Below are positions 1-8,440 of a DNA stretch of 64,000 nt, piece after piece. Each line of letters starts with the position of its first letter. Within the stretch, counting starts at the first letter, position 1. Below the pieces are notes generated by a model, which had not been told where the DNA came from, did no database searches, and worked only from the letters and a program-made list of their open reading frames with translations. The position numbers and the translations under genes are program-made. This stretch comes from Streptomyces sp. Sge12 (GTDB taxonomy: Bacteria; Actinomycetota; Actinomycetes; Streptomycetales; Streptomycetaceae), in the NCBI RefSeq assembly GCF_002080455.1, contig NZ_CP020555.1:3224001-3288000 (forward strand), read 5' to 3'.

Positions 1-96
1 CTTCTTCATGAAAAGTTGTCCTTGCGACGGGGAATTGAGCGGCTCCGCAAACTAGTCACTTCAAACCCTCGCCCGCAAACATCCTTAAATACGAGA

Positions 97-128
97 AAGC
101 GCCCGGGAATTCCGCTTCCCGGGCGCTT
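97..128 (-). terminator. Terminator of adenosine deaminase gene
   Basis: Perfect 13-bp stem (AAGCGCCCGGGAA / TTCCCGGGCGCTT) with a 6-nt loop, about 20 bp downstream of the add stop codon. On the minus strand the stem is followed by a T-rich run (CTTTCTCG), as expected of an intrinsic terminator. Bases 1-96 show no other gene or signal. Confidence 0.8.
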
Positions 129-148
129 CCGTTACGTCATGCCATGGC

Positions 149-1297
149 CTAGGCCGAGAGAGAACCGCTGGTGGAAGCGGTCTGCTTGAACAGCCACTCC
201 GACTTCAGCTCCGCATAGCCGGGCTTGATCACTTCATTGATCATGGCCAGTCGTTCATCGAAAGGAATGAACGCGGACTTCATCGCATTGACGGTGAACC
301 ACTGCATGTCGTCGAGCGTGTAACCGAAGGTGTCGACCAGGTGCTCGAACTCGCGGCTCATGCTGGTGCCGCTCATCAGACGGTTGTCCGTGTTGACCGT
401 CAGGCGGAAGTGCAGCTTGCGCAGCAGGCCGATCGGGTGCTCGGCGTACGAGGCGGCCGCGGCGGTCTGCAGGTTCGAGGTCGGGCACATCTCCAGGGGG
501 ATGCGCTTGTCCCGGACGTACGAGGCCAGGCGGCCCAGGGTCACGGAACCGTCCTCGGCGACCTCGATGTCATCGATGATCTTCACACCGTGACCGAGAC
601 GGTCGGCGCCGCACCACTGCAGGGCCTGCCAGATCGACGGCAGGCCGAAGGCCTCGCCCGCGTGGATGGTGAAGTGGTTGTTCTCGCGCTTGAGGTACTC
701 GAAGGCGTCGAGGTGGCGGGTGGGAGGGAACCCGGCCTCGGCACCGGCGATGTCGAAGCCGACCACACCGTTGTCCCGGTAGCGGTTCGCCAGCTCGGCG
801 ATCTCCAGCGCACGCGCGGCGTGGCGCATCGCGGTCAGCAGGGCACCGACGCGGATGCGGTGGCCGGCCGCCTTCGCGCGGCGCTCGCCCTCGCGGAAGC
901 CGTCGTTCACGGCCTCGACGACCTCTTCGAGGGTCAGGCCGGCTTCCAGGTGCTGCTCGGGCGCGTAGCGGATCTCGGCGTACACGACGCCGTCCTCGGC
1001 CAGGTCCTCGGCGCACTCCGCGGCGACCCGGAAGAGGGCGGCCTTCGTCTGCATGACCGCGCAGGTGTGCGCGAAGGTCTCCAGGTAGCGCGGGAGGGAG
1101 CCCGAGTCGGCGGCTTCACGGAACCAGATGCCGAGCTTGTCGGCGTCGGTCTCGGGGAGGTTCTCGTAGCCGACCTCGCGGGCCAGCTCGATGATGGTCC
1201 CGGGGCGCAGTCCACCGTCGAGGTGATCGTGCAGCAGCACCTTCGGGGAACGGCGGATCTGATCCGCGGTCGGCAGGTTGGGGGTCTCGCTCGTCAT
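149..1297 (-). CDS. add: Adenosine deaminase
   Basis: Hydrolytic deamination of adenosine/deoxyadenosine to inosine/deoxyinosine in the cytoplasm; purine salvage. The 382-aa protein has the usual family length and the zinc amidohydrolase motifs: HDH near residues 23-25 (zinc), HAGE near 212-215 (zinc His and proton-donor Glu), LGHG near 234-237, CPTSN near 271-275 and the catalytic Asp in VNTDNR near 304. The ATG lies 15 bp from a 12-bp palindrome (1313-1324) that also precedes deoA and the nucleoside transporter genes, so it is probably co-regulated with them. It is transcribed divergently from the hydrolase at 1411 and followed by a strong hairpin terminator. Confidence 0.95.
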   Translation of the reverse strand: MTSETPNLPTADQIRRSPKVLLHDHLDGGLRPGTIIELAREVGYENLPETDADKLGIWFREAADSGSLPRYLETFAHTCAVMQTKAALFRVAAECAEDLAEDGVVYAEIRYAPEQHLEAGLTLEEVVEAVNDGFREGERRAKAAGHRIRVGALLTAMRHAARALEIAELANRYRDNGVVGFDIAGAEAGFPPTRHLDAFEYLKRENNHFTIHAGEAFGLPSIWQALQWCGADRLGHGVKIIDDIEVAEDGSVTLGRLASYVRDKRIPLEMCPTSNLQTAAAASYAEHPIGLLRKLHFRLTVNTDNRLMSGTSMSREFEHLVDTFGYTLDDMQWFTVNAMKSAFIPFDERLAMINEVIKPGYAELKSEWLFKQTASTSGSLSA

Positions 1298-1312
1298 CTG
1301 CGCACTCTACTC

Positions 1313-1324
1313 CTACGCGCGTAG
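1313..1324. promoter_or_regulatory. Nucleoside-regulon palindrome, copy 1 (add)
   Basis: Perfect palindrome CTACGCGCGTAG just upstream of the add start. The same 12-mer occurs at 19194-19205, with one change at 14599-14610 and two changes at 20465-20476, each time before a nucleoside salvage or transport gene. Probably an operator for a shared repressor; the regulator is not identifiable in this window. Confidence 0.7.
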
Positions 1325-1410
1325 AGCGGGGCCCCGACGGCAGGCGTCGATATGTAACAGAGACCGTGCGGACGGATGGCGTACACCCGAAGGTCTGAGA
1401 CTGTTCCGCC

Positions 1411-2145
1411 ATGGCATTGCATGCGCCGCCGGCGCGCGGGGCCCGTCTGGGGCGGGCGGCCGGCGCGAGAACCGGCTCGGGTTCGACGGAAAGTGCGGTC
1501 AACGGGGTGGTGCTCCTGCTTCCCGGGGCGTCCAGATTCTCCCCCGGTCCCATGCGCCCGCTCGCGCGGGCGCTGGCCCGGGCGGGCGGGGCGGAGGGGC
1601 TGGTCACGCACACGGTCATCCACGGCGGGGACTCCGCCCGGGAGGAGCAGGCGCGGTGGGCGGCGGACGAGGTGGTGCGGCGCTACGGGGACGTACCGGT
1701 CTGCCTGGCCGGCTATGACGCGGGCGGCCTGGCCGCGCTGCGGGCGGCGGGCCACGGGGCCGTCAACTCGGTCGTGGCGATGGCCCCTTGCTTAACCCCC
1801 GGGACCCGGGCGGACTCCCCTGAACCGGTGAAACAGCTGTCGGGGCGGCAGGTGCTGATCGTGCACGGCACCGACGACGCGCGCAGCGACCCGGAGAGCT
1901 CCTTCCGGCTGGCGGCGCGCGCGAAGAAGGCGAACCGGGCGACGTGCCGCTTCGAGGTGCACTCGGACGGACACGGGTTGCGCGAGCACCAGCCCGAAGT
2001 CGTGGCACTGGCCGTGGACTTCGTGCTGGGCGCGATGTTCTCGGGGCGGTACTCGCGGCCCGTGACGGACGCGCTCGCCGCGCCGCCGCCGCTGGGCCTG
2101 CGGATGCCGCTGGCCTCGGGCTTCGGGAGATCGCTGAGAAAGTGA
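1411..2145 (+). CDS. Small alpha/beta-hydrolase-like protein with Asp at nucleophile elbow
   Basis: A 244-aa protein with the layout of a small alpha/beta hydrolase: a beta-strand with VVLLLPGA near residues 33-40, a nucleophile-elbow sequence GYDAGG (Asp at about 103 where esterases have Ser), an acid-containing strand VLIVHGTDD (about 148-156) and a late HSDGHG (His about 184-188). The substrate is unknown. The first 28 residues are low-complexity, so the start is uncertain; an internal GTG could be the true one. It is divergent from add across 113 bp. Asp nucleophiles occur in dehalogenase and epoxide hydrolase families, but the rest does not clearly assign it to either. Confidence 0.7.
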   Translation: MALHAPPARGARLGRAAGARTGSGSTESAVNGVVLLLPGASRFSPGPMRPLARALARAGGAEGLVTHTVIHGGDSAREEQARWAADEVVRRYGDVPVCLAGYDAGGLAALRAAGHGAVNSVVAMAPCLTPGTRADSPEPVKQLSGRQVLIVHGTDDARSDPESSFRLAARAKKANRATCRFEVHSDGHGLREHQPEVVALAVDFVLGAMFSGRYSRPVTDALAAPPPLGLRMPLASGFGRSLRK

Positions 2146-2216
2146 ACCGCGCCCTGCGTGCGCGTACCGTGGGAAGTGGACTCGGGGAACCGTTCCGCTA
2201 CCGGAGGCGACCGGCC

Positions 2217-2588
2217 ATGGGTGGATTGGTCCACAAGAACTTCGACCAGCCGGACGAGACGCGGCCCTTCGAGGCCGGGACGGGCAGGCTGGACCTGTTC
2301 AACACCGAGGGCGGGGCGGTGGGGCGCGCCGTCTTCGAGCCGGGCTGGCGCTGGTCGCTGCACGTCAAGCCGCTGGCGGGCACGGACAGCTGCGAGTCCG
2401 CGCACACCGGGTACGTCGTGAGCGGCCGGATGAAGCTGGTCATGGACGACGGGGAGAGCGCCGACCTCGGCCCGGGCGAGTTCATCAAGATCGCGCCCGG
2501 GCACGACGCCTGGGTGCTGGGTGACGAGCCGTGCGTCGTACTGGACTGGACCGGCTACAGCGACTACGCGAAGCCGGCCGACAGCTGA
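2217..2588 (+). CDS. Cupin-domain protein
   Basis: A 123-aa single-domain cupin. The ATG at 2217 is preceded by GGAGG at correct spacing, which decides the start against longer in-frame openings. The barrel is recognisable: RWSLHVKPLAG (about 42-52), the conserved GYVVSGRMKLVMDDG strand pair (about 61-75) and the second motif LGPGEFIKIAPGHDAWVLGD (about 80-99). Such small cupins bind a metal or small ligand; the substrate cannot be told. A 7-mer tandem array begins right after its stop codon. It lies 71 bp downstream of the hydrolase on the same strand and may be co-transcribed. Confidence 0.75.
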   Translation: MGGLVHKNFDQPDETRPFEAGTGRLDLFNTEGGAVGRAVFEPGWRWSLHVKPLAGTDSCESAHTGYVVSGRMKLVMDDGESADLGPGEFIKIAPGHDAWVLGDEPCVVLDWTGYSDYAKPADS

Positions 2589-2610
2589 CGGCTGCGGCGG
2601 CGGACGACGA

Positions 2611-2659
2611 CTGACGGCTGACGGCTGACGGCTGACGGCTGACGGCTGACGGCTGACGG
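2611..2659. repeat. Seven tandem copies of CTGACGG
   Basis: Seven perfect contiguous copies of the 7-mer CTGACGG. A further copy at 2585-2591 contains the cupin stop codon TGA, so the array probably grew by replication slippage from the gene end. The remainder of the gene-free stretch 2589-2997 becomes relatively A/T-rich near 2900-2997 (GGAATATG and TTTATAAATCC tracts), which likely holds the promoter of the regulator at 2998; nothing else is seen. Confidence 0.9.
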
Positions 2660-2997
2660 GCGGGCGGTCCCCCACGGCCGGTCGCAGCCGTCGGGGCCGC
2701 TCCGGCCCTCCCGTCGTTCGGGGCCGCGCCGGTCCACCCGTACCCGCCGCTCCGCCCCCTCACGGTCGGATGGCACCGAATGGACCCGGCGCGACCACCA
2801 CGGCCGGCGCGGGCACAGCAGGACACGGGCCCCCGTCCTCGCCTGGGTGTCCGCCGCGCGCACCGCGCTCCCCCTCGCGCCGCGCAACCACTGTGCCTCT
2901 TCGGAATATGCAGACGGCGACATTCCAGGCGTCGTCTTGCCGCCTTGCGGGAATACGAGGGGTTTATAAATCCACCTAACTCGGGACGCATACGCAT

Positions 2998-3990
2998 ATG
3001 CCTGCCGAGGAGCTGAGCCCCGCCGCCCGGCGCCTGTACGCGTACGCCGTGGAGCGGCACGCCTTCGACGCGTGCGAGGCCACCGGCGCCCTGGGCGTGC
3101 GTGCTGCCGCCGCCATCACCGAGCTGGCCGCCGCGCACCTGCTCCAGCGGGCCCCGGGCGACGACCCGGACCGCTGGAGCGCGGTGGCCCCCCGGGCCGC
3201 GGCGGCCCGGGCCCTGGCCCCGCTGGCCCTGCTCGTACGGGAGACCCACGACGAGATGGACCGGCTGCGCGGCCGGCTGGAGGCGCTGGTACCCGCGTAC
3301 GAGGCGGGGACCGCGCACCGGGACCTGAGCGAGTCGGGCCGCCTGGAGCTGGTCACGGACCTCGGCGCGGTGCGCGCACTGATCGCGGAGCTGGTCGCCG
3401 CGTGCGAGCGGGAGCTGCTGACCTCGCAGCCCGGCGGGGGCCGCCCGCTGGAGACGCTGGAGGAGTCGATCGGGCGGGACGAGTCGCTGCTGACGCGCGG
3501 GGTCTCGATGCGGACGATCTACCAGCACACGGCCCGCTACTCACGGCCCACGGCGGCCTACGTCGAGCGGGTGACGGCACTGGGGGCGCAGGTACGGACG
3601 CTGGGCGACGGGCTGATGCGCATGCTGATCTTCGACGACCACACGGGGCTGATGGCGGTACCGGACCGCAGCGGGGCGGCGCTGGTGGTGCGGGAGCCGA
3701 GCGTCGTGCACTTCATGACGGCGACCTTCGAGCGCTCCTGGCTGGGCGCGGATCCCTTCCCCACGTCGGTGGGCCCCGAGGCGGCCCGGTCCATCTCGGA
3801 CGAGCTGCGGCAGACGATCGTGCGGCTTCTGTCGGAGGGCCTGGAGGACAAGGTGATCGCGCGCCGTCTGGGCATGTCGGAACGGACCTGCCAGCGGCAC
3901 ATCGCCGAAATCATGCGCGCGGTGGGTGCCAAGTCCCGCTTCCAGGCGGGCTACTTGCTCTCGGTCACCCCGCCCCCGCCGCCGCCGTAA
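2998..3990 (+). CDS. LuxR-type HTH transcriptional regulator
   Basis: A 330-aa regulator. The C-terminal LuxR/GerE helix-turn-helix spans about 262-320 (ELRQTIVRLLSEGLEDKVIA, then RRLGMSERTCQRHIAEIMRA). The N-terminal about 80 residues resemble a TrmB-like winged helix, followed by a helical segment with EMDRLRGRLEALV. There is no response-regulator receiver and no ATPase domain, so it is one of the abundant Streptomyces orphan LuxR-like proteins of unknown ligand. It ends with a poly-proline tail. No Shine-Dalgarno precedes the ATG, so it may be leaderless or start elsewhere. The targets are unknown; the adjacent betaine transporter is only a positional candidate. Confidence 0.85.
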   Translation: MPAEELSPAARRLYAYAVERHAFDACEATGALGVRAAAAITELAAAHLLQRAPGDDPDRWSAVAPRAAAARALAPLALLVRETHDEMDRLRGRLEALVPAYEAGTAHRDLSESGRLELVTDLGAVRALIAELVAACERELLTSQPGGGRPLETLEESIGRDESLLTRGVSMRTIYQHTARYSRPTAAYVERVTALGAQVRTLGDGLMRMLIFDDHTGLMAVPDRSGAALVVREPSVVHFMTATFERSWLGADPFPTSVGPEAARSISDELRQTIVRLLSEGLEDKVIARRLGMSERTCQRHIAEIMRAVGAKSRFQAGYLLSVTPPPPPP

Positions 3991-4010
3991 CGGCGGTCCC
4001 TTCCAGGCCA

Positions 4011-4215
4011 CCTCCAGCCTCGCCGGCCCACTTCCAGCCTCGCCGGCCCACTTCCAGCCTCGCCGGCGTTTGAGGCGCGGGTCCGGGCAGAGCCCGGTGC
4101 CCGGCGGAGCCGGGTTCCCTGGGGCTCCGCCCCAGACCCCGCTCCTCAAACGCCGGAGGGGCTGAAAGGCGGGCCGGAGGGGCTGGACTGGGCCGGCGAG
4201 GCTGGAAGGGGCGGC
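4011..4215. repeat. Tandem and inverted intergenic repeat (GCCGGCGTTTGAGG family)
   Basis: Fills most of the gene-free stretch 3991-4309. Three tandem 20-bp units (cores CAGCCTCGCCGGC, 4011-4070) lead into GCCGGCGTTTGAGGCGCGGG. After a hairpin-rich middle, the complement CTCAAACGCCGGAGGGGCTG follows near 4143-4162, and TGGGCCGGCGAGGCTGGAAG at about 4189-4208 inverts the first units. The whole can fold into a long stem and likely terminates the LuxR-type gene. The same core recurs at 61266-61351. Confidence 0.75.
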
Positions 4216-4309
4216 TTGCGGCCTTCGTGGGGCGGGGTGGGGTTAAATCGCCAGTACATGACGATCTGTCATGATTTGCCGTTCCAGCCCTCGGGCGAAA
4301 GGGGGCTTC

Positions 4310-5989
4310 GTGCCGGCCTACCAACGTTCCCGCACGGACAAGGTGGTCTTCGGGGTCACCGCGGGCCTGACCCTCGCGTTCGTCCTGTGGGGCGCCGTGG
4401 CAACGGACTCGCTGGAGAGCGTGTCGAGCGGCCTGCTCGAAGGGCTCATCCACAACGGCGGCTGGGCCTTCATGCTCGCCGCCACCGGCTTCGTCGTCTT
4501 CGCCCTCTGGCTGGCGATCAGCCGCTACGGCCGGATCCGCCTCGGCCGCGAGGACGAGGTCCCGGAGTTCCGCACCGTCTCCTGGGTCGCCATGATGTTC
4601 AGTGCCGGCATGGGCATCGGGCTCATGTTCTACGGCGTGAGCGAACCCCTGGCCCACTACGGCACGCCCCCGCCCGGCACACACCCCGTCGACTCCGCCG
4701 AGCGGATGCAGACGGCGATGGCCACCACGCTGTTCCACTGGACGCTTCATCCGTGGGCGATCTACGCGGTGGTCGGGCTCGCCATCGCCTACAGCACCTT
4801 CCGCCGCAACCGCCGCCAGACGATCAGCGCCGTGTTCGAGCCGCTGATCGGCGCCCGGCACGCGCACGGTGGGGCCGGGCGGGTCATCGACATCGTGGCG
4901 ATCTTCGCCACCCTCTTCGGGTCCGCGGCGTCGCTCGGACTCGGGGCCCTCCAGATCGGCAGCGGGTTCCGTGAGCTGGGGTGGATGGACACCGTCAGCA
5001 CGGCGCTCCTCGTGGGCATCATCGCCGTCCTGACCGTCGCCTTCGTCGCCTCGGCGGTCTCCGGCGTGGAGCGGGGCATCCAATGGCTGTCGAACATCAA
5101 CATGGTGCTCGCGCTCGTGCTCGTCGTGTTCGTGTTCATCGCCGGGCCGACCATCATCGTGCTCGACCTCCTGCCCACGTCCCTGGGCGCCTACCTCGGC
5201 GACCTCCCCCAGCTCATCGGCCGTACCGAGGCCACCGGCGCCGGCGAGGTCGCCGAGTGGCTGGGCAGCTGGACGGTCTTCTACTGGGCGTGGTGGATCT
5301 CCTGGACCCCCTTCGTCGGCATGTTCATCGCCCGGATCAGCCGCGGCCGCACCATCCGGCAGTTCATCGGCGGCGTCATCCTCGTACCGAGCACGGTCAG
5401 CCTGCTGTGGTTCTCCGTCTTCGGCGGCACGGCCATGAAGCTGCGGGAGAGCGGCGAACTCGCCCGGGAGAGCACCCCCGAGGGCCAGCTCTTCGGGCTG
5501 CTCCAGCAGTTCCCCCTCGCCACCGTGATGAGCCTGCTGGTCATGGTCCTCGTCGGCATCTTCTTCGTCTCCGGCGCCGACGCCGCCTCCATCGTGATGG
5601 GCACGCTCTCGCAGAAGGGCGTCCTCGAACCGTCCCGGCCGGTGGTCGTCTTCTGGGGCGTGGTGACCGGCGCCGTCGCGGCGATCATGCTGCTGATCGG
5701 CAACGGCGAGGGCGATGCGCTCGCCGGACTGCAGAACCTGACGATCCTCGTGGCGGCGCCGTTCACCGTGGTCATGATCGGTATGTGCGTGGCCCTCATG
5801 CGCGACCTGCGCCGGGACCCGCTCATCATCCAGGGCGAACAGGGCGAGGAGGCCGTGGCCGTGGCGGTGGCCGCGGGCCACGAGGAGTACGGCGGCAACT
5901 TCGAACTCCGCATCGGCCCCTCCGGCGAACCCCAACCGGACGACGCACAACTCCCCTCCGCCTCCCCGCCCCCGGGCGGCCCGAAGTAA
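4310..5989 (+). CDS. BCCT-family betaine/choline/carnitine transporter
   Basis: A secondary transporter of the betaine/carnitine/choline family that imports compatible solutes such as glycine betaine across the membrane, usually with sodium. 559 aa, 12 predicted membrane helices. It shows the glycine-rich TM3 motif AGMGIGLMFYGVSEP and the family signature FYWAWWISWTPFVGMFIARI followed by SRGRT. GTG at 4310 is chosen because AAAGGGGG sits 5-8 bp upstream; an in-frame ATG 39 bp upstream lacks this. The cytoplasmic C-terminal tail is acidic and proline-rich, possibly an osmosensing tail as in BetP. It is flanked by the LuxR-type regulator and, convergently, a LysR gene. Confidence 0.92.
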   Translation: MPAYQRSRTDKVVFGVTAGLTLAFVLWGAVATDSLESVSSGLLEGLIHNGGWAFMLAATGFVVFALWLAISRYGRIRLGREDEVPEFRTVSWVAMMFSAGMGIGLMFYGVSEPLAHYGTPPPGTHPVDSAERMQTAMATTLFHWTLHPWAIYAVVGLAIAYSTFRRNRRQTISAVFEPLIGARHAHGGAGRVIDIVAIFATLFGSAASLGLGALQIGSGFRELGWMDTVSTALLVGIIAVLTVAFVASAVSGVERGIQWLSNINMVLALVLVVFVFIAGPTIIVLDLLPTSLGAYLGDLPQLIGRTEATGAGEVAEWLGSWTVFYWAWWISWTPFVGMFIARISRGRTIRQFIGGVILVPSTVSLLWFSVFGGTAMKLRESGELARESTPEGQLFGLLQQFPLATVMSLLVMVLVGIFFVSGADAASIVMGTLSQKGVLEPSRPVVVFWGVVTGAVAAIMLLIGNGEGDALAGLQNLTILVAAPFTVVMIGMCVALMRDLRRDPLIIQGEQGEEAVAVAVAAGHEEYGGNFELRIGPSGEPQPDDAQLPSASPPPGGPK

Positions 5990-6026
5990 CGCCGTCTTCC
6001 GCTCCGCCGCCCGATCGGCCGTCCGA

Positions 6027-6968
6027 TCAGCCGACGGACGGGTCCAGTTCGGGGATCAGGCGGCCGCGGCGGGAGAGGAGGAAGCGCTTGAACTCCGCCA
6101 CCGGCGGGGTGTCGGGGTGGCCGTCGAGCCAGGCGAGGCCGATCTCGCGGACGGCGCGCGGGGCGGTGACCGTCAGTTCGACCACGCCGGGGCGGGCCAC
6201 GGCCGGGGGTGGCAGGAGGGCCACGCCGAGGCCGGCGGCGACCAGGCCGCGCAGGGTCTCGGCCTCCTCCCCCTCGAAGGCGATCTTCGGGGTGAACCCG
6301 GCCTCCGCGCACAGGTCGTCGGTGATGCGGCGCATCCCGTAGCCGGGCTCCAGGGTGACGAAGGTTTCCTCGGCGGCCTCGGCGAGGCGGATGCGCTTGC
6401 GGGTCGCGAGGCGGTGGTCGTCCGGGACCACCAGCCGCAGCCGCTGTTCGTCCAGGCGCCGGGCGACCAGGTCGGGGGCGTCCGGCAGCGGGGAGGTCAG
6501 GCACAGGTCGAGTTCGCCGGCCCGGAGCTTCTCCAGCATGGCCTCGCCGTAGTTCTGGACGAGGGAGAACCGGATCCGCGGGTGGTCGGCGCGGAAGGCG
6601 CGGATGAGGCCGGGCACGGTCTCCGAGCCCAGGGTGTGCAGGAAGCCGAAGGCCACCTTGCCGGCCGCCGGATCGGCGTCCTGCTGTACGGATTCGGCGG
6701 CGCGGCCGATCTCCGTCAGGGCCTGCTCGGCCGAGGCCAGGAAGGTGCGGCCGGCCGTGGTGAGGGCGACCGTACGGCCCTTGCGGGCGAACAGCGTGAC
6801 GCCGAGGTCCTGTTCGAGCCGGACCATGGCGCGGGACAGGGTCGACTGCGGGACGCCCAGCTCGTGGGCGGCGCGGGTGACGTGCTCGTGGCGGGCGACC
6901 GCGACGAAGTAGGCCAGCCGCGGGGCCAGCAAAGTTGTCACGGCCATGTCTTCTACGTAACGGTTCAT
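6027..6968 (-). CDS. LysR-family transcriptional regulator
   Basis: LysR-type regulator, about 313 aa from the chosen ATG. The N-terminal winged HTH is typical (YFVAVARHEHVTRAAHELGV, then PQSTLSRAMVRLEQDLGV), followed by the substrate-binding-like effector domain. Alternative in-frame ATGs at 6947 and 6974 are possible because no start has a convincing ribosome site. It is divergent from the MFS transporter at 7067 with about 100 bp between, the standard arrangement in which a LysR protein controls its divergent transporter gene; the spacer holds the palindrome TGATGCATCA. The ligand is unknown. Confidence 0.88.
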   Translation of the reverse strand: MNRYVEDMAVTTLLAPRLAYFVAVARHEHVTRAAHELGVPQSTLSRAMVRLEQDLGVTLFARKGRTVALTTAGRTFLASAEQALTEIGRAAESVQQDADPAAGKVAFGFLHTLGSETVPGLIRAFRADHPRIRFSLVQNYGEAMLEKLRAGELDLCLTSPLPDAPDLVARRLDEQRLRLVVPDDHRLATRKRIRLAEAAEETFVTLEPGYGMRRITDDLCAEAGFTPKIAFEGEEAETLRGLVAAGLGVALLPPPAVARPGVVELTVTAPRAVREIGLAWLDGHPDTPPVAEFKRFLLSRRGRLIPELDPSVG

Positions 6969-6993
6969 CGACATCCACGCTTCTGAGCTGGGT

Positions 6994-7003
6994 TGATGCA
7001 TCA
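6994..7003. promoter_or_regulatory. Candidate LysR operator in divergent promoter
   Basis: Perfect 10-bp palindrome TGATGCATCA between the divergent LysR and MFS genes. It fits the LysR rule of a T-rich/A-rich inverted repeat near the divergent promoters. A second short palindrome, ATCGCGAT, lies just downstream. Confidence 0.4.
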
Positions 7004-7066
7004 GTGGATCGATTATCGCGATTCTGTGCATTGGACGCATGAAAAAGACGGGCCTACCGTCGAAGC

Positions 7067-8350
7067 ATGCCTCCCGTTCATACCGGGGCACCCGTCATCC
7101 CGGGTGCCTCCACCCCGTCGTCCCCCGCACCGCAGCCCCTCTCCCCCGGCCGCCCCGGCTACCGCCGGATGAGCCTCGCGCTCTTCGCCGCCGGACTCGC
7201 GACCTTCGCCCTCCTCTACTCCACCCAGGCGCTGTTGCCCGCGATCTCCGCCGGCCTCGGGGTGACCGCGGGGCAGGCCAGCTGGACGGTGTCCGCGGCC
7301 ACCGGCGCGCTCGCCCTGTTCGTCCTGCCGCTGAGCGCGCTGTCCGAGCGGTTCGGCCGCACCCGGATGATGACCTGCTCGATGGTGATCGCCGTCGGGG
7401 TGGGCCTGCTGGTGCCGTTCGCGCCGAACGTGGAGTGGCTGGTGGCGCTGCGCGCCGTCCAGGGCGCAGCGATCGCCGGGGTTCCGGCCTCCGCGATGGC
7501 GTACCTGGCGGAGGAGGTCAAGCCGAAGGCCCTGGTCGCCGCGATCGGCCTGTTCGTGGCGGGCAATTCCATCGGCGGCATGAGCGGCCGCCTGGTCACC
7601 GGCTGGGCCGCGCAGCTGTGGGGCTGGCGGGCGGGCCTGCTGGCCGTCGCCCTGATGGCGCTGGCGTGCGCGGTGGCCTTCCTGGTGCTGCTGCCCCGGG
7701 CGCGGTTCTTCCGGCCCGCGTCGCTGAACCCGCGCGCGGTGGGCCGTACCGTCGCCGGCCACCTGCGCGATCCGCTGCTGCTGCGGCTGTACGGGATCGG
7801 CGCACTGTTCATGACGGTCTTCGGCGCGGTCTACACCGTGATCGGCTACCGGCTGGTGGACGAGCCGTTCTCGCTCGGCCAGGGCGTGATCGGGTCGATC
7901 TTCCTGATCTACCTGGTCGGTACGGTCTCCTCCGCCGCCGCCGGCAAGCTGGTGGCCCGCGCGGGGCGGCGCGGCGCGCTGTACCTGGCCGTGACCACCA
8001 CGGCGCTGGGACTGCTGGCGTCGCTGTCCGAGTCGCTCCCGGTGATCGTGCTCGGGCTGGTGCTGATCACCGCGGGCTTCTTCGCGGGGCACGCGGTGGC
8101 GTCCGCCGCGGTGAGCCGGACGGCGAAGACGGGCCGGGCGCAGGCCTCCGCGCTCTACCAGTCGGCGTACTACCTCGGCTCCAGCGCGGGCGGCACCCTG
8201 GGCGCCCTCGCCTACCACTCGGCGGGCTGGGCGGCCACGGTCGGCATCGCGCTGCTGGCGGTGCTCGGCGTCGTGTCGATCACCCTGTACGGGTCGCACG
8301 CGGCGCGCGCGCAGCGCCGTGTGCCGGCCTCGGCCGTGGGCGCGCGCTGA
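7067..8350 (+). CDS. MFS transporter (YnfM-like)
   Basis: A 427-aa major facilitator superfamily protein with 12 predicted helices after a proline-rich N-terminus. The loop 2-3 motif reads LSERFGRTRMM (the G-x-x-x-D/E-R-x-G-R-R/K type) and the TM5 region is GNSIGGMSGRLVTGW, both typical of the YnfM/arabinose-efflux-like subgroup. Likely a proton-coupled exporter of an unknown small molecule, controlled by the divergent LysR regulator. Confidence 0.88.
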   Translation: MPPVHTGAPVIPGASTPSSPAPQPLSPGRPGYRRMSLALFAAGLATFALLYSTQALLPAISAGLGVTAGQASWTVSAATGALALFVLPLSALSERFGRTRMMTCSMVIAVGVGLLVPFAPNVEWLVALRAVQGAAIAGVPASAMAYLAEEVKPKALVAAIGLFVAGNSIGGMSGRLVTGWAAQLWGWRAGLLAVALMALACAVAFLVLLPRARFFRPASLNPRAVGRTVAGHLRDPLLLRLYGIGALFMTVFGAVYTVIGYRLVDEPFSLGQGVIGSIFLIYLVGTVSSAAAGKLVARAGRRGALYLAVTTTALGLLASLSESLPVIVLGLVLITAGFFAGHAVASAAVSRTAKTGRAQASALYQSAYYLGSSAGGTLGALAYHSAGWAATVGIALLAVLGVVSITLYGSHAARAQRRVPASAVGAR

Positions 8351-8440
8351 GGAAATCTACGCTCTTCGCATGAGCAACCCCTGCTGGTTTTCCGGGCATT
8401 CAACACGGAGAACGACGCTGTGCGAGCAGGGGAGGACCGG

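Noticed and set aside
341..1324. 327-aa plus-strand frame opposite adenosine deaminase
   Set aside because: Low-complexity GC shadow; add is unmistakable on the other strand.
2611..2659. Possible CRISPR array
   Set aside because: Contiguous 7-mers without spacers; no cas genes.
3965..5950. 661-aa open frame on the minus strand opposite the BCCT transporter
   Set aside because: Shadow frame caused by high GC. Composition is His/Asp/Gly/Arg-rich with no domain, while the plus strand encodes a complete, motif-bearing transporter.
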